Under the pieces are notes generated by a model. It saw nothing but the letters and a program-made list of their open reading frames with translations, was not told where the DNA came from and made no database searches. The translations under genes and the position numbers were made by a program. A stretch of 64,000 nt of DNA from Desulfovibrio sp. JC010 (lineage in GTDB: Bacteria; Desulfobacterota; Desulfovibrionia; Desulfovibrionales; Desulfovibrionaceae), in assembly GCF_010470675.1 (NCBI RefSeq), contig NZ_VOIQ01000005.1, forward strand, positions 124,001 to 188,000, given 5' to 3'. Position 1 is the stretch's first letter; every line of letters starts with the position of its first letter. Shown piece after piece: positions 26,577-34,915 of this stretch.

Positions 26577-28157
26577 CTATTTTTTCTTTTTCGCGCCCGC
26601 GTACTTCTTGACGTCAATATTGTACTTTTTGACCTTGTAGTTGACGATACGGTAGCTGACCCGCAGATCCCTTGCCGCCTGCAGCATGTTGCCGCGAGCC
26701 TTTTTAAGGGAGTCAACCAGCAGTTCCTGCTCGAATTTAGCCACGGCTTCACCGAATGAAAGGGAAGTGTCTGTGGCGGTGGATTCGGCGGTTTGCAGGG
26801 TCGGGGGCAGGTGGTAGGTTCTGATTACCTCTTCCTCGCAGATGAGTACCGCACGTTCGATGCAGTTTTTCAGCTCACGCACGTTCCCCGGCCAGTGATA
26901 CTGGGTGAAAAGATCGATAGCCGGGCTGGAGATACGCTTGATCTCTTTGCCGTATTCCTCGGAGAACATGTCGAGGAATTTTTCGGCCAGCGGGAGGATG
27001 TCCTCGCGTCGTTCACGCAGGTGCGGAATGAAGATGGGGAAGACGTTGATGCGGTAGAAAAGGTCTTCGCGGAATTTGCCTTCCTGAAGCAGCTTTTCCA
27101 ACGGCTGGTGGGTCGCGCAGATGAGGCGGACATCAACAGCGATGGGCTGTTCGGAGCCTACGCGCTGGATTTCCTTTTCCTGAATGGCGCGCAGAACCTT
27201 GGCCTGCGCATCAAGGGAAAGTTCCCCGATTTCATCAAGGAACAGGGTTCCGTTATTGGCGATTTCAAAGAGACCGCGTTTGTTTTGGTAAGCTCCGGTG
27301 AAGGCGCCTTTCTGGTGACCGAAAAGTTCACTTTCCACCAGTTCGGCGGGCAGGGCCGCGCAGTTGAGCTTAACCAGCGGTTTTTCCCGTCTGGGACTGC
27401 AGGCGTGGATGGCTTCGGCGAGCAGTTCCTTACCGGTGCCGGATTCCCCGCGCAGCAGTGCTGTGGCGCGGCTGGGGCCGACCTGGCGGGCCTGACGCAG
27501 CACCTGTTTCATGCTCTTGGAAGTGGCTACAAAGTCCGCAGGCGGCGGTACATCAGATGCACCGGGCATCATTCCCTGCGAAAGCATCTGGGCCTGCAGG
27601 GACATTTCTTCCTGCAAACGGGAGACCTGATTGGAAATAAGGGCGGCTACAACTTCGAGGAACTGCTGGTGTTCCTGCAGGTCGTCCATGGGCAGGATGG
27701 GAGAGTCCACGCTCAGTGCGCCGATTACTTCCTGATTGCCGTCGGAATCGGTCCTGATAACAGGAACGCAGATGAAGGACAGGGTTTTCTGCTCTTCCTC
27801 TGATCTGTTGAACGCCTTGTTCAGCATCTGGCCGTCATCCGACATTCTGGGGATGATGACAGACTCGCCTGTTTCGTAAACTTTGCCCACAACACCTTTA
27901 CCCGGTGCGTAAGTGGCTGTGTAGTCCTTTGCCGGGCTATGGGTGATGGACAGTTTCAGTTTTTCAGATTCCGTGTCCATGATGGCCAGGAATGCACGCG
28001 GGAAGTGGAGGTCTTTGGACAGAACTTCAAGAATCGCATTGAGGCTGGGTTCCAAATCGTGATGGGGAGCTACAGAATCAAGAATTTCACTCAAAGTTGA
28101 AAGATAGATATTGTCCACTCGTTCCGTCAGTCCGTTTCTACTCATTTTTTTACTCAT
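26577..28157 (-). CDS. GAF-domain sigma-54-dependent transcriptional activator (NifA-like)
   Basis: 526 residues: a GAF sensor domain at about 30-180, then an AAA+ domain with Walker A GESGTGKE (237-244), the sigma-54 contact loop GAFTGA (284-289) and the arginine-finger region. A C-terminal Fis-type helix-turn-helix (ARDLRVSYRIVNYKVKKYNI) closes it. It would drive transcription from -24/-12 promoters in response to a small ligand or redox state. It lies between korDABC and iorAB and is divergent from neither, so regulation of those operons is only a guess. The only good -24/-12 site I found is at 36116. The start may instead be the ATG four codons in. Confidence 0.93.
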   Translation of the reverse strand: MSKKMSRNGLTERVDNIYLSTLSEILDSVAPHHDLEPSLNAILEVLSKDLHFPRAFLAIMDTESEKLKLSITHSPAKDYTATYAPGKGVVGKVYETGESVIIPRMSDDGQMLNKAFNRSEEEQKTLSFICVPVIRTDSDGNQEVIGALSVDSPILPMDDLQEHQQFLEVVAALISNQVSRLQEEMSLQAQMLSQGMMPGASDVPPPADFVATSKSMKQVLRQARQVGPSRATALLRGESGTGKELLAEAIHACSPRREKPLVKLNCAALPAELVESELFGHQKGAFTGAYQNKRGLFEIANNGTLFLDEIGELSLDAQAKVLRAIQEKEIQRVGSEQPIAVDVRLICATHQPLEKLLQEGKFREDLFYRINVFPIFIPHLRERREDILPLAEKFLDMFSEEYGKEIKRISSPAIDLFTQYHWPGNVRELKNCIERAVLICEEEVIRTYHLPPTLQTAESTATDTSLSFGEAVAKFEQELLVDSLKKARGNMLQAARDLRVSYRIVNYKVKKYNIDVKKYAGAKKKK

Positions 28158-28275
28158 GCCGTCCAGGCTGTTTTAGATTTCAGCTTTGTCGGAGTTTTGC
28201 TCCGTGGTTCCGGCCTAAAATTTAGTTGGCGCATTCGGGAGTATCCTCCCGATATGGTATACTGTTCTGTAAAGT

Positions 28276-28306
28276 CGACAGCCGCATGAAGATCATGCGG
28301 CTGTCG
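28276..28306. terminator. Strong hairpin downstream of iorB
   Basis: A 14-bp perfect stem CGACAGCCGCATGA / TCATGCGGCTGTCG with an AGA loop, 10 bases beyond the iorB stop on the minus strand. The T-run on that side is weak (ACTTTACAG), so it may act as an mRNA 3' end or a partial terminator. Confidence 0.6.
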
Positions 28307-28315
28307 TTTATTTAC

Positions 28316-28903
28316 TTATGATACTGCTTTGACTCCGAGCTCCAGAGCCTTCAGGTTGATGTCCGCTATTTTCGGTTTCATGACTGATTTTATTGTTTCA
28401 GCCAGCTGTTCCGGTTTCAGCGGGATGCATCCTGTGGCACAGAGTGCTCCGAGCAGGGCGATGTTACCGCTCTGCACGGCTCCGGCTTCGAGGCCTAAGC
28501 TCTGGCAGGGCAGGTAGTATGCTTTTCCGGCGCATCCATCAACCTTTTCCTTGATGGTTTCAAGGGGGGTGTTTTCTGCTTTTCCGGTGCATACGGAAAG
28601 GGGCGGAACATATTCAGTGCTGGAAAGCACTGTGCCGCCGGGCTTCAGGTAGGGCAGGGCGCGCAGGGTTTCCAGCGGCTCAAAGCCGAGGATAACGTCT
28701 GCTTCGCCATGTCCGATTTTAGGGGAGGCCAGCCCGATGAGCAGTGCAGACTCAACAACACCGCCGCGCTGGGCCATTCCGTGAATTTCTCCGGCAGTCA
28801 CATCGATACCGCAGTCAAGAACCGCCTGTGCAAGGAGGTTGGTGGCTGTCAGGGTTCCCTGTCCGCCGACCCCGGTCATGAATATACGCAACCTGTCACT
28901 CAT
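28316..28903 (-). CDS. iorB: Indolepyruvate:ferredoxin oxidoreductase beta subunit
   Basis: A 195-residue gamma-domain-like subunit starting MSDRLRIFMTGVGGQGTLTATNLLAQA, with GEIHGMAQRGGVVESALLIG and GEADVILGFEPLETLRALP. It partners IorA in oxidising aryl pyruvates from amino-acid breakdown to aryl-acetyl-CoA. Its ATG overlaps the iorA stop (TAATG), and the AAGGAG inside the iorA end serves as its ribosome-binding site. Confidence 0.94.
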   Translation of the reverse strand: MSDRLRIFMTGVGGQGTLTATNLLAQAVLDCGIDVTAGEIHGMAQRGGVVESALLIGLASPKIGHGEADVILGFEPLETLRALPYLKPGGTVLSSTEYVPPLSVCTGKAENTPLETIKEKVDGCAGKAYYLPCQSLGLEAGAVQSGNIALLGALCATGCIPLKPEQLAETIKSVMKPKIADINLKALELGVKAVS

Positions 28904-30747
28904 TAGCTGCTCCTTTTCCGGGCTTTAATATCTTTAGTCAGCTGCAGGCAGAGCATGCAACCGGAACAAAGGATTTCATTGATTTCAACGCCTTCCGCAG
29001 TCTTTTCAAATGCGGGACAGGCCAGTTCTTCCATCACCTTGAGCACTTCTGCGGTCTGATTCGCTACGTAAGCAGTCTGTCCGGGAGCCTTTTTAAGGGT
29101 TCTGCGGGCGAAGAGCGGGCAGGGAGCCTTGGCAATAAGGACACGCACGCCGTTCATGGCTTTCAGATCTTCGAGGTCTTTAGTGAGTGCTTTCTGGTTC
29201 AGCGGATTAACGGTACGGATCTCACTTACACCGCAACCCTTGACGATGGACTCAATGTCGACCTGCGCAGGGTTGGAACCCAGTGCGGTGGTCTCAACGC
29301 CGGGGTGAGGCTGATGCCCGGTCATGGCGGTGGTGGAGTTGTCAAGGATGACCAGCAGGATATCATGCTGGTTGAAGACAGCGTTTACCAGGCCGGTAAT
29401 ACCGGAATGGAAGAAAGTGGAGTCACCGATGAAGCCTACCACGGTCTGACCTGCGGCTTTTGCTGCTCCGGAACCTGCAGAGATGGAGGAGCCCATGCAG
29501 AGCAGGAAGTCAGCAGCATTCAGCGGAGGCAGAATACCGAGAGTGTAGCAGCCGATGTCGGAAGAACAGACTGCGTCAGGGCCGAAAACCTTTTTCACTG
29601 CGTAGTATGCGGCACGGTGGGTGCAGCCTGCGCAGAGGTTCGGCGGACGCATGGGCAGTCCTTCTTCCGCAGGACAGCTCTGGGTCTTTTCTGCTTCCAT
29701 ACCCAGAACTTCGCGGATGATGGCGGTGATGTTCAGGGTGGAGTATTCATCGTTCAGCGGCAGCAGAGCGTTGTCTTTGCCGATGATTTCCACTGTGATA
29801 GAATTTTTCTGGGCCAGAACGCGGAGCTCATTTTCAAGGAAAGGCTCAAGTTCTTCCAGAATAACGACTTTTTCCACGGAGGAGATGAAGTCGGTGAGCA
29901 TCTTGGTGGGCAGCGGGTAAGTGAAGCCCAGCTCAAGAACTTTAAATTTATCGGCAAGACCGGTGTCAGCGAGTGCGTCTGCGAGGTATGCTCTACAGAT
30001 ACCGGAGGCTACGATACCGATTTTTCCATTGCCGGAAATTTTGTTGTACTTGGAGGTCTCCGCCATTTCGCGCAGTTTTTCGAGCTTTTCAAGCAGCTCA
30101 ACGTGCATCCTGCGGGCGAAAGCCGGGATGGGTACGAACTGTGCGGGGTTCTTCTGGAATCCGGCAGCAGGAGCAAGTTTGGCCACTTCGCCGTACTCAA
30201 CAGGGCCGCGCAGATGGTTAACACGGGTGGTGGTGCGCAGGATGAACGGAGCGGACATTTCGCGGGACATGTTCAGCGCATCGCGGGTCATGTCTTTTGC
30301 TTCCTGAGCTGTGGATGGCTCAAGGCAGGGCATGCCTGCAAGGCGTGCGTAGTAGCGGTTGTCCTGTTCGTTCTGGCTGGAGTGGCATCCGGGATCGTCT
30401 GCGGAAAGCAGAACCATGCCGCCGGGGGTGCCGGTGTAGGCGAGAGTCATGAGCGGGTCGGCAGCAACGTTTACGCCGACGTGCTTCATGGTGGTCAGGG
30501 TCATTGCGCCTGCCAGAGTGGCACCGCCGCCTACTTCCAGAGCAACCTTTTCGTTGACTGAGTATTCAAAAGTGAAGTCGCCTTCAGGTGAAAGACGGAA
30601 GAAAGTGTCCGGTACTTCGGAGGAGGGGGTGCCGGGGTAACAGGTAACAACCTGAATACCGGCTTCAATCGCGCCTCGGACAATGGCTTCATTGCCGAGA
30701 AGCAGCTTTTTCATGCCCGGACTATCCTTGAGAAGTGGGTGAGCCAT
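28903..30747 (-). CDS. iorA: Indolepyruvate:ferredoxin oxidoreductase alpha subunit
   Basis: 614 residues: a pyrimidine-binding domain (LLLGNEAIVRGAIEAGIQVVTCYPGTPSSEVPD), a middle domain, a TPP-binding domain (LCAGCTHRAAYYAVKKVFG, then GDSTFFHSGITGLVNAVFN) and a short C-terminal ferredoxin-like tail. Most IorA proteins hold two [4Fe-4S] clusters there. This one keeps only four Cys: one in LACPAFEK (577) and three in CSGCMLC (594, 597, 600). By the usual cross-ligation rule these form exactly one cluster, while all four ligands of the other cluster are gone. AAGGAG lies eight bases before the ATG. Confidence 0.94.
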   Translation of the reverse strand: MAHPLLKDSPGMKKLLLGNEAIVRGAIEAGIQVVTCYPGTPSSEVPDTFFRLSPEGDFTFEYSVNEKVALEVGGGATLAGAMTLTTMKHVGVNVAADPLMTLAYTGTPGGMVLLSADDPGCHSSQNEQDNRYYARLAGMPCLEPSTAQEAKDMTRDALNMSREMSAPFILRTTTRVNHLRGPVEYGEVAKLAPAAGFQKNPAQFVPIPAFARRMHVELLEKLEKLREMAETSKYNKISGNGKIGIVASGICRAYLADALADTGLADKFKVLELGFTYPLPTKMLTDFISSVEKVVILEELEPFLENELRVLAQKNSITVEIIGKDNALLPLNDEYSTLNITAIIREVLGMEAEKTQSCPAEEGLPMRPPNLCAGCTHRAAYYAVKKVFGPDAVCSSDIGCYTLGILPPLNAADFLLCMGSSISAGSGAAKAAGQTVVGFIGDSTFFHSGITGLVNAVFNQHDILLVILDNSTTAMTGHQPHPGVETTALGSNPAQVDIESIVKGCGVSEIRTVNPLNQKALTKDLEDLKAMNGVRVLIAKAPCPLFARRTLKKAPGQTAYVANQTAEVLKVMEELACPAFEKTAEGVEINEILCSGCMLCLQLTKDIKARKRSS

Positions 30748-30793
30748 GAATATGCTCCTTAGGTCATGGGGTTAACAGAATGTTCACAAACGC

Positions 30794-30877
30794 ACGACTG
30801 TCGAGGCTCAGCGGGGATCCGGCCCCTATGGTTAATGCCGGAGCCCCGTTCTGCGTCTCATCACATCACGCAGTCGT
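30794..30877 (-). promoter_or_regulatory. Large nested stem structure in the iorA leader
   Basis: The outer arms ACGACTG (30794-30800) and CAGTCGT (30871-30877) enclose a 12-bp inner stem, 30812-30823 with 30837-30848 (one mismatch). It lies between the end of the TPR-like gene and iorA, both minus strand. No T-run follows, so it may be a structured leader, a processing site or a small RNA. I recognise no known class. Confidence 0.4.
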
Positions 30878-30904
30878 ACACTTATGATCAGCCTGTATTA
30901 AATT

Positions 30905-31555
30905 TTAGAGTTTAGCCTTGAGTTCCTTGATTTTGAACTCAAAAAAAGAAGCTTCCTGAGGTACGCTGGTCAGCAGGCCCTGATATGCCTGTACTGCAAG
31001 CTGGATGTTTCCGGCCTGTTCAGCGGCTTCAGCCAGCAGTCTGTCGATGGAAGATGCATACTTTTCGCCGGCACTGTTTTTAAGGCCCTGCAGAAGAGTA
31101 ACTGCTTCGCCTGCTTTCTTTTCAAGCATCAAGCATTTTGCTTCGCCGAGTCCGGCAACAGGAGCCATCTCAGGGGAGGTTTTGCCCACAGCAGCCCATG
31201 CGGTTTTAGCTTCAGCATAGCTGCCTGCATCCATCCATGCTTTGGCCTGCGCCAGCTGGACAGCAGGCATCATGGATGCGGGAGCGTCTTTTGCAAAAGC
31301 AGCCAGTTCGTCGGCCTGTTTTGTGCCGCTGTACTTGATCAGTATAACTCCCAGTTCACTCTGAGCTTTGATCATTTTCTGCTGGTTCATGTACTTGAAG
31401 CCGGAAATTCCGCCTGCAATGAGAATGATCGCTGCCACCCCGGCTACAATCATCTTTCCGTTCTTAATAATGTAGTCAAGAAGAGGATGAAGGGTGTCGG
31501 GGGTGGATTCGTGAACCTGATTCAGAATGTCCTGTGTGTTGTTTTGTTCTTCCAT
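30905..31555 (-). CDS. Membrane-anchored TPR-like protein (YfgM-like)
   Basis: A 216-residue protein with a short cytoplasmic N-terminus, one membrane helix at about residues 37-57 (MIVAGVAAIILIAGGISGF), then helical repeats typical of TPR-like folds (AWMDAGSYAEAKTAWAAVG and AGNIQLAVQAYQGLL). The layout recalls YfgM-type ancillary proteins of the SecYEG translocon. I start at MEEQNNTQD (ATG at 31555), which has GGAGG upstream. No conserved neighbour confirms the role. Confidence 0.78.
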   Translation of the reverse strand: MEEQNNTQDILNQVHESTPDTLHPLLDYIIKNGKMIVAGVAAIILIAGGISGFKYMNQQKMIKAQSELGVILIKYSGTKQADELAAFAKDAPASMMPAVQLAQAKAWMDAGSYAEAKTAWAAVGKTSPEMAPVAGLGEAKCLMLEKKAGEAVTLLQGLKNSAGEKYASSIDRLLAEAAEQAGNIQLAVQAYQGLLTSVPQEASFFEFKIKELKAKL

Positions 31556-31863
31556 TGTAAAGGAAAGCCTCCATGAAATTTTATACAAAGTTGAAGTGCG
31601 CTATATAAAGCAGTCTGACAAAAAGGTCAAAATTGTAAGCTTGGATTAACATACCGTAACTTTTGACTAATTGTGAAAGGGGTTGAAAAAGGTGACAAAA
31701 AAAGAAAAAATAATTTCACATATTTTTCAACAAAAAACGTTTCGGACCGCTTACATTGGTAAATGGTAGTTGACTTTTTTGCAATATCCTTAGTAGCCAA
31801 AAAGAACCAACCGGTGAGAAAAATGATATTTCAGTCAATATAAATGTCTTTGAGGATAAACTT
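31556..31863 (+). other. Divergent AT-rich promoter region
   Basis: About 300 bases between the minus-strand TPR-like gene and proA. Several TTGAC hexamers occur (for example near 31770), but none has a well-spaced -10, so I call no promoter. No gene is seen. Confidence 0.3.
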
Positions 31864-33123
31864 ATGAGCTATTCAGAAGCAATGAAAGCAGTTGCTGCAA
31901 AGGCTAAGGAAGCCTCCCGTAAAATTGCCTGTGCTGACGGCACAGCAAGGAATGCAGCCATTATCGAACTGGCTGCTTTGCTGGAGCAGGAAAAAGAATT
32001 TATTTTTGCAGAGAATAAAAAAGACCTCGATGCTGCAAAACAGCGCGGTCTTGATCAGGCCCGCCTGCAGCGTCTTGAAATTACTCCGTCTGTGCTTGAG
32101 TATATGATTCAGGGCTGCAACGAGGTTGCCGGACAGGCTGATCCCGTGGGTGAAATCGAAAAGATGGAACGTCGCCCCAACGGCATGATGGTCGGTAAGA
32201 TGCGCATCCCGCTGGGCGTTATCATGATGATTTTTGAATCCCGCCCCAACGTCACAGTCGACGCCGCCGTGCTCTGCCTTAAGGCCGGGAACTCGGTCAT
32301 CCTGCGTGGCGGTTCTGAAGCCATCCATTCCAATCTCGCCCTTGCTTCTCTCCTGCAGAAAGCACTCGGCAAAGCAGGTCTGCCCGCTGAAGCAGTGCAG
32401 GTGGTGGAAGTTACCGACCGCGAAGCTGTCAGCGAACTGCTTAAGCTGGATGAATACATTGACGTGGTCATCCCCCGTGGCGGTGAAGGTCTGATCCGTG
32501 CTGTCGTTTCACAGGCGACCATGCCCGTGCTGAAACATTACAAGGGTGTCTGCCATATTTATGTGGATAAGGATTGTCATATTCCTGAAGCCATGGACAT
32601 CATTAAGAATGCCAAGGTCCAGAAGCCTGCGGCCTGCAACTCTCTTGAGTGTCTGCTGGTACACGAGGATATTGCCAAGGAAATTTTACCTTCCCTCGGA
32701 ACACTGCTCGGTGCAGTGGGTGTGACCATGAAAGGCTGCCCCCGGGCCATGCCGCTTCTGGGAGCTAAAGCCATCGCCGCTGACTTCGACGATTGGGGTA
32801 TGGAATATCTTGACCTGATCTTATGTGTAAAAGTGGTTTCTACTCAGGATGAAGCACAGGATCATATTTCCCGCTACGGCTCCAACCATAGTGAAGTCAT
32901 CCTGACCAAAGATCACGACCGGGCCATGCGTTTTGTCCGCGAAGTGGATGCTTCCATGGTCGGGGTTAACGCTTCCACCCGTTTCAACGACGGCGGACAG
33001 CTCGGACTCGGCGCGGAGATCGGGATTTCCACCTCCAAGCTGCATTCCTACGGTCCCATGGGGGCTACTGAGCTTACTTCTACTAAGTTCGTGCTGCTCG
33101 GTAATTGGGATGTAAGAAATTAA
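31864..33123 (+). CDS. proA: Gamma-glutamyl phosphate reductase
   Basis: A 419-residue NADPH-dependent enzyme that reduces gamma-glutamyl phosphate to glutamate-5-semialdehyde, the second step of proline synthesis. Family landmarks are IPLGVIMMIFESRPNVTVDAA, LRGGSEAIHSN and the catalytic Cys in KPAACNSLECLL. The C-terminal DGGQLGLGAEIGISTSKLHSYGPMGATELT is also diagnostic. proB is not in the window. A repeat follows, then nadD, the same proA-nadD order seen in many Proteobacteria. Confidence 0.97.
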   Translation: MSYSEAMKAVAAKAKEASRKIACADGTARNAAIIELAALLEQEKEFIFAENKKDLDAAKQRGLDQARLQRLEITPSVLEYMIQGCNEVAGQADPVGEIEKMERRPNGMMVGKMRIPLGVIMMIFESRPNVTVDAAVLCLKAGNSVILRGGSEAIHSNLALASLLQKALGKAGLPAEAVQVVEVTDREAVSELLKLDEYIDVVIPRGGEGLIRAVVSQATMPVLKHYKGVCHIYVDKDCHIPEAMDIIKNAKVQKPAACNSLECLLVHEDIAKEILPSLGTLLGAVGVTMKGCPRAMPLLGAKAIAADFDDWGMEYLDLILCVKVVSTQDEAQDHISRYGSNHSEVILTKDHDRAMRFVREVDASMVGVNASTRFNDGGQLGLGAEIGISTSKLHSYGPMGATELTSTKFVLLGNWDVRN

Positions 33124-33204
33124 TTTGATGCCCCATCCCCTCTCTTTCAAAGACGTTTTAGTTATGCTTCGCAAAACAGCTTGCTAAGACGTTCTTCGGA
33201 TAAA

Positions 33205-33352
33205 AACGGCGAAGCCTTATTAAAACGTTTTGGGATTCTTAAACCCTTTTGGAAAAGGGTTTAAGGCCCCCGGCAGGACTCGCAGCCGTTAGGCGAGAAG
33301 CTTTGCTTCGAGTCTTACGGATGAGTGATAACAGGGTGTCGCCGAAGGCAAT
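33205..33352 (-). repeat. Intergenic palindromic repeat, copy 2 (with nested module)
   Basis: Canonical orientation is minus. Plus-strand order: GGCGAAGCC, AAAACGTTTTGGGATTC, the TTAAACCCTTTTGG / AAAAGGGTTTAA hairpin and CCCCCGGCAGG, then an inserted module of about 56 bases (33278-33333), then GTCGCCGAAGGCA. The right edge carries GAAGG nine bases before the nadD ATG. Fragments like the left end also occur at 33150-33200. Confidence 0.88.
33278..33333 (+). repeat. Nested module within repeat copy 2
   Basis: A 56-base insert interrupting GGCAGG|GTGTCGCC of the host repeat. Its core reads GTTAGGCGAGAAGCTT then CGAGTCTTACGGATG. It matches the insert of copy 3 (43449-43505) on the opposite strand: AGCC-N-TTAGG-N-GAG, GCTT, CGAGTCTTA-N-GGAT. 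Confidence 0.7.
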
Positions 33353-33357
33353 AGTTT

Positions 33358-34008
33358 ATGAAAACAGGTCTTTTCGGCGGTAGTTTTAATCCAATTCACT
33401 CCACGCACATTGATGTGGCACAAGAAGTGATGAAGCGTTTGCAGCTTGATCAGGTCTTGCTGTTGCCTGCCGGGCATCCGTATCATAAAGAACAGGGCGA
33501 AATGCTGCCTGCTGCGTTGCGTTATGAGCTGGTCGAAAAGGCTGTGCAGGGCTGCGAAGGTTTGGAAGTCAGCGATATTGATATTTCTGTCGAAGGACCG
33601 ACATATACTGTAGATACCCTGCGCGAGGCCGCCCGCAGCTATCCCGGAGATGAACTTTTTTTCATCATGGGGCAGGACTCCTTTGAAAACTTCACCACAT
33701 GGAAAGACTGGCAGGATATCCCCAAGCTGGGCAATGTGGTGGCCGTCAGCCGCGAAGAAGCCGACCATGGTGAAATGGCGCAGGAACTGCAGCGCATCTT
33801 CCCCGCTATTAAAAAGACCGGGCAGAATGTCTGGACAGTTCCTGATGGATACTCAATTTACATAATCGGAGATTTTGATTTTGTGATCAGTTCCACTCTT
33901 GTACGCGAAGAATGGAAAAAGGGCACAGATATTTTGAAATTAGTTCCGAAAGCTGTCGCAGAATGTATGGCCGAACACGCCGATGAGTTAGGCAAATTTT
34001 GGTGTTAA
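33358..34008 (+). CDS. nadD: Nicotinate-nucleotide adenylyltransferase
   Basis: A 216-residue nucleotidyltransferase that joins NaMN and ATP to give deamido-NAD. It has the GGSFNPIH motif (residues 7-14), LLPAGHPYHKEQGEM, the GQDSFENFTTWKDW region and the ISSTLVREE motif near the C-terminus. Its apparent ribosome-binding site, GAAGG at 33344-33348, is supplied by the edge of the upstream repeat. Confidence 0.94.
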   Translation: MKTGLFGGSFNPIHSTHIDVAQEVMKRLQLDQVLLLPAGHPYHKEQGEMLPAALRYELVEKAVQGCEGLEVSDIDISVEGPTYTVDTLREAARSYPGDELFFIMGQDSFENFTTWKDWQDIPKLGNVVAVSREEADHGEMAQELQRIFPAIKKTGQNVWTVPDGYSIYIIGDFDFVISSTLVREEWKKGTDILKLVPKAVAECMAEHADELGKFWC

Positions 34009-34059
34009 TGGCGGTTTTAGAAGTTAACAACAGCGAAGCTTACTAAGCCATTATACAGA

Positions 34060-34080
34060 TCCTCCGGCTAGGCCGGAGGA
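34060..34080. terminator. Hairpin between convergent nadD and maf
   Basis: TCCTCCGGC / GCCGGAGGA with a TAG loop. No T-run follows on either strand. The preceding text (AGCGAAGCTTACTAAG) resembles a decayed end of the intergenic repeat family. Confidence 0.5.
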
Positions 34081-34128
34081 CCCTTGATTCTCCCTCCCCA
34101 TTAGCATAATGGTAGTTGATTTCGGTTT

Positions 34129-34731
34129 CTATCCCTCCCCCGGAACCACCACACCCCACTGAACCAGTGTCTCAATCACCCGCGCAAGGGGCAATCCGAC
34201 TACGTTGGTATATGAACCACTGATCCCTTTGACCAGAAAGGCTCCCTGTCCCTGAATGGCGTAGGCTCCGGCCTTGTCATCCGGCTCTCCGGTTGCGGCG
34301 TAGGCCCGTACTGATGCTTCGTTGAAATCTATGAATTCTACTTCAGTTGATACGGCGTAGCTTGTTTTTTCCCCTTCAGGTGAAATCAGGGCACAGCCGC
34401 TGATAACCTTGTGCTTGCGCCCGCACAGGGATTTGACCATCCGGTAGGCTTCTTCGCGGTCAGCGGGCTTGCCGAGGATGTCCCGGTCACGGACCACGAT
34501 GGTGTCCGAGCCGAGAACGTATGAACCGGGATTTGCTGCGGCAACGTTTTCGGCTTTCAGTTCCGCCATTTTAATGGCGTAATCTTCCGGTCCCTGACCG
34601 GGGAGCGGGGCGGGTTCCTCGCATGTGGCGGGTTTGATTTCAAATGTCAGTCCGGCGGAGTGAAGCAGGTCCTTGCGGCGCGGGGAGCCTGAGCCCAGTA
34701 TCAGCGGTTTTACGGTGCTGTATATACTCAT
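34129..34731 (-). CDS. maf: Maf-family nucleotide pyrophosphatase
   Basis: A 200-residue enzyme that hydrolyses non-canonical or free nucleoside triphosphates; maf is also linked to septum formation. It opens PLILGSGSPRRKDLLHSAGLTFEI with the S-x-S-P-R-R signature, and has GSDTIVVRDRDILGKP, the Asp-bearing substrate loop, and KAGAYAIQGQGAFLVKGISGSYTNVVGLP. Length is normal. It is a single-gene unit on the minus strand. Confidence 0.95.
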   Translation of the reverse strand: MSIYSTVKPLILGSGSPRRKDLLHSAGLTFEIKPATCEEPAPLPGQGPEDYAIKMAELKAENVAAANPGSYVLGSDTIVVRDRDILGKPADREEAYRMVKSLCGRKHKVISGCALISPEGEKTSYAVSTEVEFIDFNEASVRAYAATGEPDDKAGAYAIQGQGAFLVKGISGSYTNVVGLPLARVIETLVQWGVVVPGEG

Positions 34732-34915
34732 GATGATTCTCTTTGTGTTGTCGTTTTGGGGGCCGTTAAATAAATTTCGTTAATTGTGTTTGATAGTTTG
34801 CAATTGGTCAAATGTGAATGCTGATTGAAGCTGTGATGTTATTTTTTGTAGGCTTTGGTTGCCCTTTTCCACTTCTGAATGTAATAATTCATAAAATACA
34901 GAACAGGAGTAATCA

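Noticed and set aside
26793-27803. 336-codon plus-strand frame opposite the sigma-54 activator
   Set aside because: It is antisense to conserved AAA+ sequence and its translation has no known motif.
28225-28256. CGGGAG/CTCCCG hairpin as a terminator or operator upstream of the sigma-54 activator
   Set aside because: Short stem without a T-run and no further support for function.
29305-30561. 418-codon plus-strand frame opposite iorA
   Set aside because: It arises from the codon pattern of iorA; no ribosome-binding site or domain.
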